This document shows positions 34,573 through 43,429 of a DNA stretch of 64,000 nucleotides, one piece after another. How positions within the stretch are numbered: position 1 is the first letter of the stretch; each line of letters starts with the position of its first letter. The DNA lies in assembly GCF_015710975.1 (NCBI RefSeq), contig NZ_CP049783.1, forward strand, positions 4,755,501 through 4,819,500, read 5' to 3'. The notes below the pieces were generated by a model. It made no database searches. It was not told where the DNA came from and saw only the letters and a program-made list of their open reading frames with translations. The translations under genes were made by a program, and so were the position numbers. Source of the stretch: Paenibacillus polymyxa. Lineage in GTDB: Bacteria; Bacillota; Bacilli; Paenibacillales; Paenibacillaceae.

Positions 34573-34611
34573 AATGATTATCATCTTTTAATTGAGAATG
34601 ATAATCATTAT
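34573..34611 (+). promoter_or_regulatory. Double Fur box before the AraC regulator gene
   Basis: AATGATTATCATC (34573-34585) and TGAGAATGATAATCATTAT (34593-34611) both fit the Fur core TGATAAT-N-ATTATCA closely. Predicts iron control of the regulator and probably of the ABC genes behind it. Confidence 0.8.
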
Positions 34612-34677
34612 AATTGTAATGGTGAATGAAACTCGTATGTCCTGCGAATCCAGCTATAAGAAGGAAGTGATGACAAG

Positions 34678-35667
34678 ATGAAGACACAAACTTCACCGTC
34701 TACTTTTAATGAATATTTTAATCAGATAATCGATTCCAACTTAATGATTCATGAAAATAGCTCCACTCCAGCAGGAATACAGCACGAACATTTTTATCAG
34801 ATACCCGAAAAGTGGGGAGACGGAATACATCGAACACATTTTTTACGCAATGGCCTTGAGCTATCACAAAGCAAAATGTTATTTCATGAGCCAGTCCAGA
34901 TATCAAGAAGAATTGATAAGCCTTATCTGGAGTTGGCACTAAACATCGATTATTCCGCCACTTGGTCTGTGGATGATTTTCGTTCAGATCGTGAGCACGG
35001 GGGACATGTACAGCTCGTCTACATGAATGATGTGAAGATTCACGCAGAGATAGCAGCTAGTAATGTGATGAATCATCTAGAGCTGCGTTTTAATCCATTG
35101 CTATGGCAAGAGTTACTACAGGAACTGGGTATTCGTTTGGAGCAATCTTTTGCTTGCATAGAAGCGTTGATTACTCCTGATATGCGGGCTATTGCTCAGG
35201 AATTGTCGTCTCATTCTTATGAGGGCATAACCCGTCAGCTTTTCTTGGAGAGCAAGACGCTGGAATTGATGGCTCTGTTTTTGCAAGAAATACGCACTTC
35301 TCCACCTAAACTTTCTATGACAATTAAACCCACTGATGTGCAATGTATTCACGAGGCGCGAGACATTTTACTCCGTACACTGGTGCAGCCTCCCAGTCTG
35401 ATTCGGTTGGCACAGATGGTACATATTAATGAGCAAAAACTGAAAAATGGCTTTAAAGAGCTATTCGGCACAACAGTATTTGGCTTTGTGCGCCAGCAGA
35501 GACTGGAAAAAGCCAAGCAACTGCTAGAACAGGAGCAGATTTCAGTCAGTGAAGCGTCAGCGATAGTCGGCTATAGTAACTTTAGTCATTTTGCCGCACT
35601 ATTCCGTAAAACATATGGCTACAATCCAAGTGCCTACCGAAAAAATAAGAATTTATGCTCCTTATAA
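34678..35667 (+). CDS. AraC family regulator (YbtA/PchR-like)
   Basis: Transcription activator of 329 residues. The N-terminal two thirds is a ligand-binding region without a clear motif; the C-terminal 100 residues are an AraC double helix-turn-helix (LIRLAQMVHINEQKLKNGFKELFG, core LAQMVHINEQKLKNGF; then VSEASAIVGYSNFSHFAALFRKTYGYNPSAYR, core GYSNFSHFAALFRK). PchR/YbtA-type regulators sense an iron-siderophore and switch on its transporter. A double Fur box lies upstream and two ABC genes downstream, which supports that role. Start ATG after GAAGGAAGTGATGACAAG. Confidence 0.88.
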   Translation: MKTQTSPSTFNEYFNQIIDSNLMIHENSSTPAGIQHEHFYQIPEKWGDGIHRTHFLRNGLELSQSKMLFHEPVQISRRIDKPYLELALNIDYSATWSVDDFRSDREHGGHVQLVYMNDVKIHAEIAASNVMNHLELRFNPLLWQELLQELGIRLEQSFACIEALITPDMRAIAQELSSHSYEGITRQLFLESKTLELMALFLQEIRTSPPKLSMTIKPTDVQCIHEARDILLRTLVQPPSLIRLAQMVHINEQKLKNGFKELFGTTVFGFVRQQRLEKAKQLLEQEQISVSEASAIVGYSNFSHFAALFRKTYGYNPSAYRKNKNLCSL

Positions 35668-35805
35668 AACCTTCATCTTTATAAAACTCTCCTTCCAGTG
35701 GTGATGTTTCTCCCGGAATTGGCGGTAGGAAGCAGAATGTGGGCCTACAATAGACACAGGCTCAAGCATTCTGCAACTGCCGTATTTGGAAAGGAGAAAT
35801 GATTC

Positions 35806-37644
35806 ATGCAACCAAAAACGGGCATTGCCCGATTACTTCAAATCGCTGGGGAAAAACGCGGATTACTTGCTGTTTCCGCTTTATTTTCCGGTTTAAGTGC
35901 CATTTTCATGCTGGTGCCTTATGCTTCAGTTTATTTTGTACTCAAGGAGCTACTTGAGCACGCTGCACAACCTACAACAGCAGACGGGCCATTGATGATT
36001 CAATGGGGACTGATTGCTTTAGCAGGTTTATTAGCCAGCCTTATTACAATGTACATCGGCGGGCTTATCTCACATATTGCGGCTTTCCGTATTTTATACG
36101 GCTTACGCGTCAAGCTGTCTGCGCACATCGGTAAGCTCCCCTTAGGATGGCTTAATGGCACTTCCACGGGGGCTGTCAAAAAGACCTTGGAGCAAAATGT
36201 GGAAAAAGTAGAGACGTTTGTCGCTCACCAATTACCGGATCTGGTGCAGGTTATCGTGACAGCAGTAGTGATGATTGTTGCCATGTTTAGCTTGAATATA
36301 TGGTTGGCGTTCGCTTGTATCGTGCCGATTCTGCTTGCTTTCACCGTTCAAATGAGGCTGATCGGTGGCTCCAAAACACAGGATAACATCAAGGAATATT
36401 ACAACTCACTGGAACGTCTAAACGGATCGGCTGTGCAGTATGTCCGTGGTATACCCGCAATCAAGGTGTTTGGACAGACGGTGCATTCGTTTCGTAAGTT
36501 TTATTCCGATATGGTGCATTATCGTGAATATTGCATGAGATTCACTGACCAATTTGAAACTGGTTTTCTCGTCTTTAAGGTAATTATTGGCTCATTCGCT
36601 GCTTTTGTACTTCCTGTCGGTGTATACCTGTTGAGTGGTAACCCGCAGAATGTTGCATTTGCCTCGGTGTTACTATTTTTTCTGGTAATGGCCCCCGGGG
36701 TGTCAGCACCCATGTTTAAAATTATGCATCTCATGTCTTCAATGCGTGATATTAATGAAGGCGTTGATCGGATTGACCGTATTTTTAAAGAACCTGCAAT
36801 ACAAGAGCCAGCACATCCGCAAAAGCCGACTACTTATGATGTGCAGTTCGAGCAAGTTTTCTTTTCCTATGGAAACACAGAAGAGGTTAACAAGCATGAG
36901 GACGGAGATGACAATCCATCGACCTATGTGCTGTCTAATATCACTTTTACGGCAAGACAAGGGAAAATGACCGCTTTAGTCGGCCCGTCTGGTTCCGGTA
37001 AATCGACGATCGCCAATTTGGTGCCGCGTTTTTGGGATGTACAGGAAGGTGCAGTCCGCATTGGTGGGGCCGATATCCGCCTGATGAGCACATCTAACCT
37101 GATGGATACGGTTGCTTTTGTATTTCAGGAAACTTTTTTGTTTTATGACTCCGTATTTAACAATATTGCCGTAGGTGATGCGAAGGCTTCTATGGAGCAG
37201 GTTATAGCGGCTGCAAAGGCAGCACAGTGTCATGAGTTCATTTGTAAGCTGCCGAACGGCTATGATACGCTCATCGGAGCTGGAGGGGTATACCTATCGG
37301 GCGGAGAAGAGCAGCGACTTGCGGTAGCACGTGCCATTCTCAAAAATGCACCTATTCTCGTATTGGATGAAGCTACGGCATTTGCTGATCCTGAAAATGA
37401 ATATGAAATGCAGCTGGCATTAAAAGAACTAATGAAAAACAAGACGGTTATTGTTATTGCACACCGTTTGTCTACTATTCAGCATGCGGATCAGATTCTG
37501 GTGCTTCAGGAAGGACGTATTGCTGAACGGTGTCAGCACAGTGAGTTGCTGGAAGTAAACGGCCTGTATGCCCACTTATGGCAGGCCTACACGGATGTCG
37601 GACAATGGCAGATTGGGGCACGGGAAGAGGAGGCGGCTCAATGA
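35806..37644 (+). CDS. Exporter-fold ABC siderophore transporter, first half (YbtP/IrtA-like)
   Basis: 612-residue fused membrane-ATPase protein. Six helices in residues 1-320; ATPase with Walker A GPSGSGKST, signature LSGGEEQRLAVAR and Walker B LVLDEATAFADPENEYE. The DEATAFADPENE variant is, as I know it, typical of the iron-siderophore importers YbtP and IrtA, which have an exporter fold but import. An insertion of about 20 acidic residues (around 360-380) precedes Walker A. Its stop overlaps the next ABC gene, so the two are coupled and presumably form a heterodimer. Confidence 0.88.
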   Translation: MQPKTGIARLLQIAGEKRGLLAVSALFSGLSAIFMLVPYASVYFVLKELLEHAAQPTTADGPLMIQWGLIALAGLLASLITMYIGGLISHIAAFRILYGLRVKLSAHIGKLPLGWLNGTSTGAVKKTLEQNVEKVETFVAHQLPDLVQVIVTAVVMIVAMFSLNIWLAFACIVPILLAFTVQMRLIGGSKTQDNIKEYYNSLERLNGSAVQYVRGIPAIKVFGQTVHSFRKFYSDMVHYREYCMRFTDQFETGFLVFKVIIGSFAAFVLPVGVYLLSGNPQNVAFASVLLFFLVMAPGVSAPMFKIMHLMSSMRDINEGVDRIDRIFKEPAIQEPAHPQKPTTYDVQFEQVFFSYGNTEEVNKHEDGDDNPSTYVLSNITFTARQGKMTALVGPSGSGKSTIANLVPRFWDVQEGAVRIGGADIRLMSTSNLMDTVAFVFQETFLFYDSVFNNIAVGDAKASMEQVIAAAKAAQCHEFICKLPNGYDTLIGAGGVYLSGGEEQRLAVARAILKNAPILVLDEATAFADPENEYEMQLALKELMKNKTVIVIAHRLSTIQHADQILVLQEGRIAERCQHSELLEVNGLYAHLWQAYTDVGQWQIGAREEEAAQ

Positions 37645-39365
37645 TGAGAATGTTGCAAAGTATCACGGCTGGAAATCCAAGGGTACTGTTAAAACCGGTA
37701 TTATACACAACCTTAGCCAATATCGCAGGGTTGGTTCCTTTTGCCTTGCTGGTAGGGGCGGCCCGTCTGATTTTCGAGCCTTTCATCCATCCGGGAGCTT
37801 CGCTCCAATCTGCTGGCTTATGGTGGATTAGTGGAGGTCTGCTCCTGTCGCTACTTCTGCTGTTTCTGTGTGAGATTCCGGCTTATCGTTCCCAATACCG
37901 TGGAGCCTATGATGCCTCGGTAACCGGGAGGTCGCGTCTAGCTGAGCATTTGCGTAGACTATCTCTGGGATTTCTGAACAAACGCGATCCCGGTGACCTA
38001 GCCAATATGATGATGGGTGATTTTACAATGGTGGAACATGGGATTTCCCATTTGGTGCCGCAGATGATCGGGGCGGTGACGATGCCGCTTTTGGCATTAA
38101 TTGGATTATCCTTTTTAGATTGGCGGATGGCGCTGGCATTGTTTGCTGCTTTTCCGGTGGCCATTTTGTTGGTATTGCTTACTTCCCGTATCCAGCGGCG
38201 GCTGGGGGCCAATCATATGCGTGCCAAAATCAATGCTGCGAATCGTCTACAGGAGTATTTAAATGGTATTCGGGTGATTAAAGCCTACCAGCTAACTGGT
38301 GAGCGTTTTGTCCGGCTGGAGCTTGCGTTTAGAGAACTGATGCGGCACAGCATCCGTATTGAAGGGTTGTTAGGACCGATTGTATTGGCTGCTATTGCTT
38401 TCATGCGGTCTGGCTTGACGTGGATGGTTATGATCGGTGTATATCTACTGCTGGCGGGTCAGATGGATGTTATTGTGTTTGTTTCTTTTCTGATTGTAGG
38501 AACACGTATTTATGATCCCCTAACCACTGCACTTGTAAACTTCGCTGAATTTAGATACCACGAGCAGGCAGGTGAACGTATCGTCCAATTGCTGAACGAG
38601 CCAGTGATGCCGGGTGACCAGTTGCCTTCGGAGAGACACGATATTGAACTAAGAAACGTAAGTTTTGGATATGGTGATCAGCCAGTATTGCGGAATGTGA
38701 GTATGTCTATGCCGTTTCGTTCTTTCACAGCACTAGTAGGACCCTCCGGCAGCGGAAAAAGTACGGTATTGCGGATGATTGCCCGCTTTTACGACCCGGA
38801 TCAGGGCAGCGTGCTATTAGGTGGAAACAACATACAACAGATGAATACGGAAGCGCTATTGCGCAAGATATCTATGGTGTTCCAGGATGTATATCTGTTT
38901 CAAGATACCATTGCGAACAATATTCGATTTGGCAAAAGCGATGCTACACAGGAAGAAATCGAAGCTGCTGCTCGCCAAGCTTGTTGCCATGATTTTATAT
39001 CCAGGCTACCCAAGGGATATGATACCCGGGTAGGTGAGGGAGGCAGTACGTTATCGGGCGGCGAGAAACAGAGGATATCCATTGCCCGCGCTATACTTAA
39101 AAATTCGCCGATTGTTTTGCTAGATGAAGCTACGTCTTCGCTGGACCCTGAGAATGAAAGGGATATTCAGCAGGCTATTAATCGTCTTGTACAAGGTCGA
39201 ACAGTTATTGCGATTGCTCATCGGCTCAAAACGATTCGAAACGCAGACCGTATTGTAGTGTTGGACAAAGGAAGGGTCGTGGAGCAGGGAAGACATGATG
39301 AACTGTTGGATAACAACGGCCTATATGCACGATTGTGGAACAGACAGCATGAGGTAAGAGAGTAA
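37641..39365 (+). CDS. Exporter-fold ABC siderophore transporter, second half (YbtQ/IrtB-like)
   Basis: 574-residue partner of the preceding protein. Membrane domain residues 1-320; Walker A GPSGSGKST, signature LSGGEKQRISIAR, Walker B IVLLDEATSSLDPENERD, H-loop IAHRLKT. An open frame reaches back to 37578, but the ATG at 37641 overlaps the upstream stop (ATGATGA) and has GAGGAGG in front. Gene order AraC-ABC-ABC matches ybtA-P-Q. Confidence 0.88.
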   Translation: MMRMLQSITAGNPRVLLKPVLYTTLANIAGLVPFALLVGAARLIFEPFIHPGASLQSAGLWWISGGLLLSLLLLFLCEIPAYRSQYRGAYDASVTGRSRLAEHLRRLSLGFLNKRDPGDLANMMMGDFTMVEHGISHLVPQMIGAVTMPLLALIGLSFLDWRMALALFAAFPVAILLVLLTSRIQRRLGANHMRAKINAANRLQEYLNGIRVIKAYQLTGERFVRLELAFRELMRHSIRIEGLLGPIVLAAIAFMRSGLTWMVMIGVYLLLAGQMDVIVFVSFLIVGTRIYDPLTTALVNFAEFRYHEQAGERIVQLLNEPVMPGDQLPSERHDIELRNVSFGYGDQPVLRNVSMSMPFRSFTALVGPSGSGKSTVLRMIARFYDPDQGSVLLGGNNIQQMNTEALLRKISMVFQDVYLFQDTIANNIRFGKSDATQEEIEAAARQACCHDFISRLPKGYDTRVGEGGSTLSGGEKQRISIARAILKNSPIVLLDEATSSLDPENERDIQQAINRLVQGRTVIAIAHRLKTIRNADRIVVLDKGRVVEQGRHDELLDNNGLYARLWNRQHEVRE

Positions 39366-39395
39366 TAGTCTGTATGAACTCAGGATACAAACATT

Positions 39396-39441
39396 AAGAA
39401 ACCGCCCCGGGAGATGTCATATCTACCAAGGGCGGTTTCTT
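39396..39441. terminator. Bidirectional terminator between ABC and MFS genes
   Basis: AAGAAACCGCCC / GGGCGGTTTCTT, 12 perfect pairs between convergent genes. Confidence 0.75.
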
Positions 39442-39447
39442 GTGGTG

Positions 39448-40668
39448 TTATTCAGAATCATCGGCTATGACAGCTTGTACAGGCTGCCTGTCACGTAGCA
39501 ATGGTAACAACAGCATCGCTCCCAGTAAAAATAAACCGGCACTCACGGTATATACGGTGTTCAGGGAGGATTCGCGTTTGAGTGTACCGCCGATGCTCAT
39601 ACCCACGACCATCATCCCCGAGAACAGGGGAGAGAGGGCACCACCAACGCGGCCGATAAAAGCAGCTTCGGCATTTTTCATCATCATCGTGTTGATACCA
39701 ATATGAATGCAAGGATAAAATAGACCGCTGAGTACTTGCAATGCCATTGTCAGCACAATATTGTGCGACCATCCGACTCCAAAGGTTGTCAGTGTGCTGA
39801 CCAGAAGTCCAGTCGCCAGCAGCAATTGCGGCTGGACTTTTTTGGCAACCCCCATAATCAGACCGCCGCCCAACAGCATAGCCGCTCCGTTCGCCATTAA
39901 TGGCCATTGAAGAAATTCCTTGTTTTGCCCAAGGTTCTCGATAGCTACAAAAACCATTAATGGTTGAATAAGTCCGACCGCCAGCCCAATTATGGTAAAT
40001 GTTCCTCCAAGCGTGCGAAGTGTACGGTTATTCCATACATAACGTATTCCTTCTTTAAGCTCTTCAATGAAATGAGTTGGTCGATCTATCTCAATTACTT
40101 GCTCATCTTGTGGGATACGAGTTAGAACAAGCGCAGAGATAAGAAACAACATTCCTGTTATAGACAATGAAGAGAAAATTCCAAAGTGTTGATAAATAAA
40201 TGTACCGACGACAGGACCGATAACCATAAATAATGCCATGAGAGACTGAAAAAGAGCCATCACTCCCTGAAGCTGTTCTGGTGCTACATGCTGCTTTAAT
40301 ATTTTCATCGCAGATGGCTGAGAAAATTGAGATAGAATGGCCGAGAAGAAAGTGGATAGCAAGAGCACCTGCCATGACCCGTACCATAATGCGAGCAACA
40401 CGATAAAAATAGACGCGGCCGACAGCAGATCGCAACTAACCATTGTCCGTTTAGGCCGCCAACGATCTGCAAATGTACCTCCAATGATGGCAAACAGAAA
40501 GATAGGCGCAAATTCAGCAACCGAAATGAGCGATACGTATACAGGATCATTATGGGTCAGATCTGTTACATACAACAGTATGGCAAAGTTCCGCACCCAG
40601 ATGCCAAAATTTAGCAACGCATTGGAGGCGATAATGGTCCTTATATATGGATTTTTAAACAACAACAA
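39448..40668 (-). CDS. MFS transporter (siderophore-associated)
   Basis: Major facilitator of 406 residues with about twelve membrane helices and the loop-2 motif GGTFADRWRPKRTM. It resembles the EntS/multidrug group. It converges on the ABC pair within the same dif-bounded block, where the yersiniabactin system has the MFS protein YbtX, so a siderophore-related job is likely. The start lies among three consecutive TTG codons (40668, 40665, 40662); the third has the best spacing to AAAGGAGAG, so the true protein may be two residues shorter. Confidence 0.83.
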   Translation of the reverse strand: MLLFKNPYIRTIIASNALLNFGIWVRNFAILLYVTDLTHNDPVYVSLISVAEFAPIFLFAIIGGTFADRWRPKRTMVSCDLLSAASIFIVLLALWYGSWQVLLLSTFFSAILSQFSQPSAMKILKQHVAPEQLQGVMALFQSLMALFMVIGPVVGTFIYQHFGIFSSLSITGMLFLISALVLTRIPQDEQVIEIDRPTHFIEELKEGIRYVWNNRTLRTLGGTFTIIGLAVGLIQPLMVFVAIENLGQNKEFLQWPLMANGAAMLLGGGLIMGVAKKVQPQLLLATGLLVSTLTTFGVGWSHNIVLTMALQVLSGLFYPCIHIGINTMMMKNAEAAFIGRVGGALSPLFSGMMVVGMSIGGTLKRESSLNTVYTVSAGLFLLGAMLLLPLLRDRQPVQAVIADDSE

Positions 40669-41044
40669 ACTCTCCTTTCCAGTTTTCAGAATATTTACTT
40701 GAATATTTTTATAAACAAAATTAGAATTTGTCTATATAATAATAGATAATATAATAAATATACTGTTATTTAGTCAAATGTTTTTTGTAATCCCTGAATA
40801 AAATAGAGAATAGAAAAGGAAATAGTCAATCATGCAAAAAAGCGGATTAGAATAGAAGAGGGGTGGATCACTACATATTTACAAATTGGATGGTATATCC
40901 AAATAAAAAAACAAAATTACATAATAAATATTATGTTAACTATTGCGTGTCTATTATCTATCAGAATCTGAATCCGATGTACCTTTTAAAATCATAGTGA
41001 TATAATTACGCGTACATGCCTGAAAAGGAGCGTATAGAACGTAA
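40669..41044. other. AT-rich intergenic region with dif-like site 5
   Basis: 376 bases between divergent genes. Apart from the Xer-like site at 40914-40941 it is very AT-rich (40700-40790 especially). No Fur box of good quality, no short ORF with a ribosome site. Confidence 0.5.
40914..40941. repeat. dif-like Xer site 5
   Basis: Left arm AAATTACATAA, centre TAAATA, right arm TTATGTTAACT. The right arm differs by one base from TTATGTAAACT. Right boundary of the cassette region. Confidence 0.6.
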
Positions 41045-42148
41045 ATGAACTTTCAAGTGGACTTTTTATCTTTTTTTGTGATTCAGGTAGACGGTAAAGA
41101 AGGACAAGGCGGTAAGTCCTACAAGCATTATGCTACAATGGATGACTATGATTACGATGAGAGTGATGTCAAAAAATTTTTGGACGGGGAATTTGCTCGC
41201 ATTAGCAAGCGAAAGGTTGAAAAAAATCCCAGCACAGAGCAGGCACCGACCAAAATCGGCCGCTTTATCGTCGAACCGGAACATGAGCTGAGCAGTAATC
41301 CGAATTTCAATATGTTCGCTCGACTACGAGCAGCAGAGGATAAGGAAGATTTTAAAAATGCATGTGATGACCTGGTGCGGATGTATCTGGATACAAGCGC
41401 GGTACGAGGTGGAGCACTGATCATTGTACAGGCTACATTAAATACCCACTCTGACGACCCGTTTATTTTTGTACTCAAATGTGATTTTGAACCTAAAATT
41501 GCACGAATTACTGAAAGCAGCCTGGTCAGTGAGGTCGAAATGGCCATTTCAGCCCGTAATATGAAATCCATCATGTATCCATACATGATGGAGGAGGGTA
41601 TGAACGATGAGTGGGAGCTTAAAATACATCAGTCTTCGCATGCGCGGTATTTTGAAGACTTTTTGAAATTCGTCACTTATGAGCAATCCATGCCGGAAAT
41701 TGTTAATGAACATGTCATGGGCTTTGTTCAGAACTATGTAGAAACCAAATGGCCGGATGCATCTAATGAGGAAAGACAGCAGGAAGAGCGCGATCTGGAA
41801 CTGTGGGCGGCCAGCGAAAAACGGGATCTACAAGGAAAATGGGAGCCTCTTCAGGTCGTAGAAGCTGCGCAGCATATTGTCGAGCTAAAACCGGAAATTG
41901 AAGTTCGTTTCAAACTGGATGATACGGCTGTGCGTGGGTTACTATCCGACTTTGGTGCCAAGCTGCATATCACGAAACTTCATGATAGATATGCACTTAT
42001 TATTGAAGGTGATGCATTTACGTTTGAAAAGGGATTTTCTCCGATTGAGCTGCTACAACCTGAATCCTTTGAAACGGTGGCTGAGCGACTCAAAGAGAAA
42101 CGGCAACATGAAAATGAGGGTATGGATGGCGATACACCACCTTGGTAA
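41045..42148 (+). CDS. DUF3900 domain protein
   Basis: Conserved 367-residue cytoplasmic protein of unknown function found in Bacillales; the call rests on remembered family sequence such as RISKRKVEKNP, TKIGRFIVEPE and VRGGALIIVQA. No membrane helix or enzyme motif is apparent; it is rich in acidic residues with a charged C-terminus. The ATG follows AAAAGGAGC at a rather long 13-base distance. First gene beyond dif-like site 5 and likely part of the ordinary chromosome. Own terminator. Confidence 0.8.
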   Translation: MNFQVDFLSFFVIQVDGKEGQGGKSYKHYATMDDYDYDESDVKKFLDGEFARISKRKVEKNPSTEQAPTKIGRFIVEPEHELSSNPNFNMFARLRAAEDKEDFKNACDDLVRMYLDTSAVRGGALIIVQATLNTHSDDPFIFVLKCDFEPKIARITESSLVSEVEMAISARNMKSIMYPYMMEEGMNDEWELKIHQSSHARYFEDFLKFVTYEQSMPEIVNEHVMGFVQNYVETKWPDASNEERQQEERDLELWAASEKRDLQGKWEPLQVVEAAQHIVELKPEIEVRFKLDDTAVRGLLSDFGAKLHITKLHDRYALIIEGDAFTFEKGFSPIELLQPESFETVAERLKEKRQHENEGMDGDTPPW

Positions 42149-42190
42149 TTTGGAACGTATAGCAGGGCGACAAACTGAATTTTATTATCA

Positions 42191-42237
42191 AAAAACGGAC
42201 CTCACAACGGATGTATCCGCTGTGGAGGCCCGTTTTT
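42191..42237 (+). terminator. Terminator after DUF3900 gene
   Basis: AAAAACGGnCCTC / GAGGnCCGTTTTT with an inner CGGAT/ATCCG stem. Confidence 0.85.
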
Positions 42238-42267
42238 GTTTAGCTTTTATGTTCCTAACTTACTGAA

Positions 42268-43197
42268 TTACATATGCACTTTACTAATTTGATCTCTTAG
42301 CTTGTCCGCAGATTGAATCAACCTTGCACGTTCCTCGTCATTGAGTGGAAGATCCAAAATTTCACGTACTCCATTGTGATCGACGATACTTGGTACACCT
42401 AAATAAACATCAGATACACCGTTATAATCTTCCAGCAGGGTGGACACATTAAGTACCGACCCCTCATCTCCAAGAATAGCGGCTACGATACGGTCGAGAG
42501 CCAGTCCGATGGCATATGATGTTGCGCCTTTGGCATCTATAATTTCATAGGCAGCATTTTTGGTGTTTTCAAAAATTTCATTTTTCGTTTCTTCGCCCAG
42601 TTCCAGAGGTGTTCCAGCAACGTTAGCTGTGCTCCATACAGGTAATTCAGAGTCACCATGTTCACCAATAATATGGGCGTGGATGCTTCGTGGGTCGATA
42701 CCCTTTTGCTTCCCGATCAGATAGCGGAAACGTGCGCTGTCCAGCAACGTTCCTGATCCAATGACTCTGCTTGAAGGCCAACCACTGCGTTTCCAAGAGA
42801 TGTAGGAGAGAATGTCCACAGGATTGGTTGCGATCAGCAAAATGCCATGTGTATTGACCTTGACGATATTATCAATGATACTTTCAAAAATTTCGGCATT
42901 ACGCTTGAGAAGATCAATACGTGTTTCTCCCGGCTTTTGTGAAGCTCCCGCTGCAACAATGATGATATCTGCATTACGGCAGTCTTCATAATCACCCGCC
43001 CATACTTTGACACCGCCGAGAAAAGGAAGCCCATGATTCATATCGAGCATTTCCCCCTTCGCCTTTTTGACGTTGACATCAATAAAGACAAGTTCTTGCA
43101 TGCGTTGGCGCAGCAGTAGGGTATAGCCAGTTGTTGTACCGACCGCTCCCATGCCGACAATAGCCACTCTACTTCGTTTGTAAGGTTTTAAGCTCAT
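42268..43197 (-). CDS. ldh: L-lactate dehydrogenase
   Basis: Reduces pyruvate to L-lactate with NADH during fermentation. The 309-residue protein has the Rossmann motif VAIVGMGAVGTTTGY, the active-site IIGEHGDSELPVWS with catalytic His, and the substrate Arg in GETRIDLLKRN. TNPVDI is present as expected. The frame is open to 43236, but the ATG at 43197 follows GAAGGAGATGAGGATTTA and gives the usual N-terminus. The active-site loop residue pattern favours LDH over malate dehydrogenase. Confidence 0.9.
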   Translation of the reverse strand: MSLKPYKRSRVAIVGMGAVGTTTGYTLLLRQRMQELVFIDVNVKKAKGEMLDMNHGLPFLGGVKVWAGDYEDCRNADIIIVAAGASQKPGETRIDLLKRNAEIFESIIDNIVKVNTHGILLIATNPVDILSYISWKRSGWPSSRVIGSGTLLDSARFRYLIGKQKGIDPRSIHAHIIGEHGDSELPVWSTANVAGTPLELGEETKNEIFENTKNAAYEIIDAKGATSYAIGLALDRIVAAILGDEGSVLNVSTLLEDYNGVSDVYLGVPSIVDHNGVREILDLPLNDEERARLIQSADKLRDQISKVHM

Positions 43198-43429
43198 TAA
43201 ATCCTCATCTCCTTCTCGGGTTGTATACCTTTTCATTTTGGGGTATTTCTTTAAAATTTATGTTTCTAACTCAGTGTACCGTATATATTTACCCACCGTA
43301 AAGAATTATGACATTTTTCCTTGACTTCAAAGGCGAGCTCGCTAATAATTAATCGAACGATAGGAACATGCACTAAAGCGTTGCAGCACCGATATTGACG
43401 TAAGAAATTATGGAAAGAGGATTAGGAAT

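Noticed and set aside
25737..40941. The five AT-rich palindromes as operators of one regulator
   Set aside because: Site 3 lies between convergent gene ends, spacing to start codons is erratic, and the fixed 11+6+11 layout with a dif-like arm fits recombinase sites better. An operator role for single copies is not excluded.
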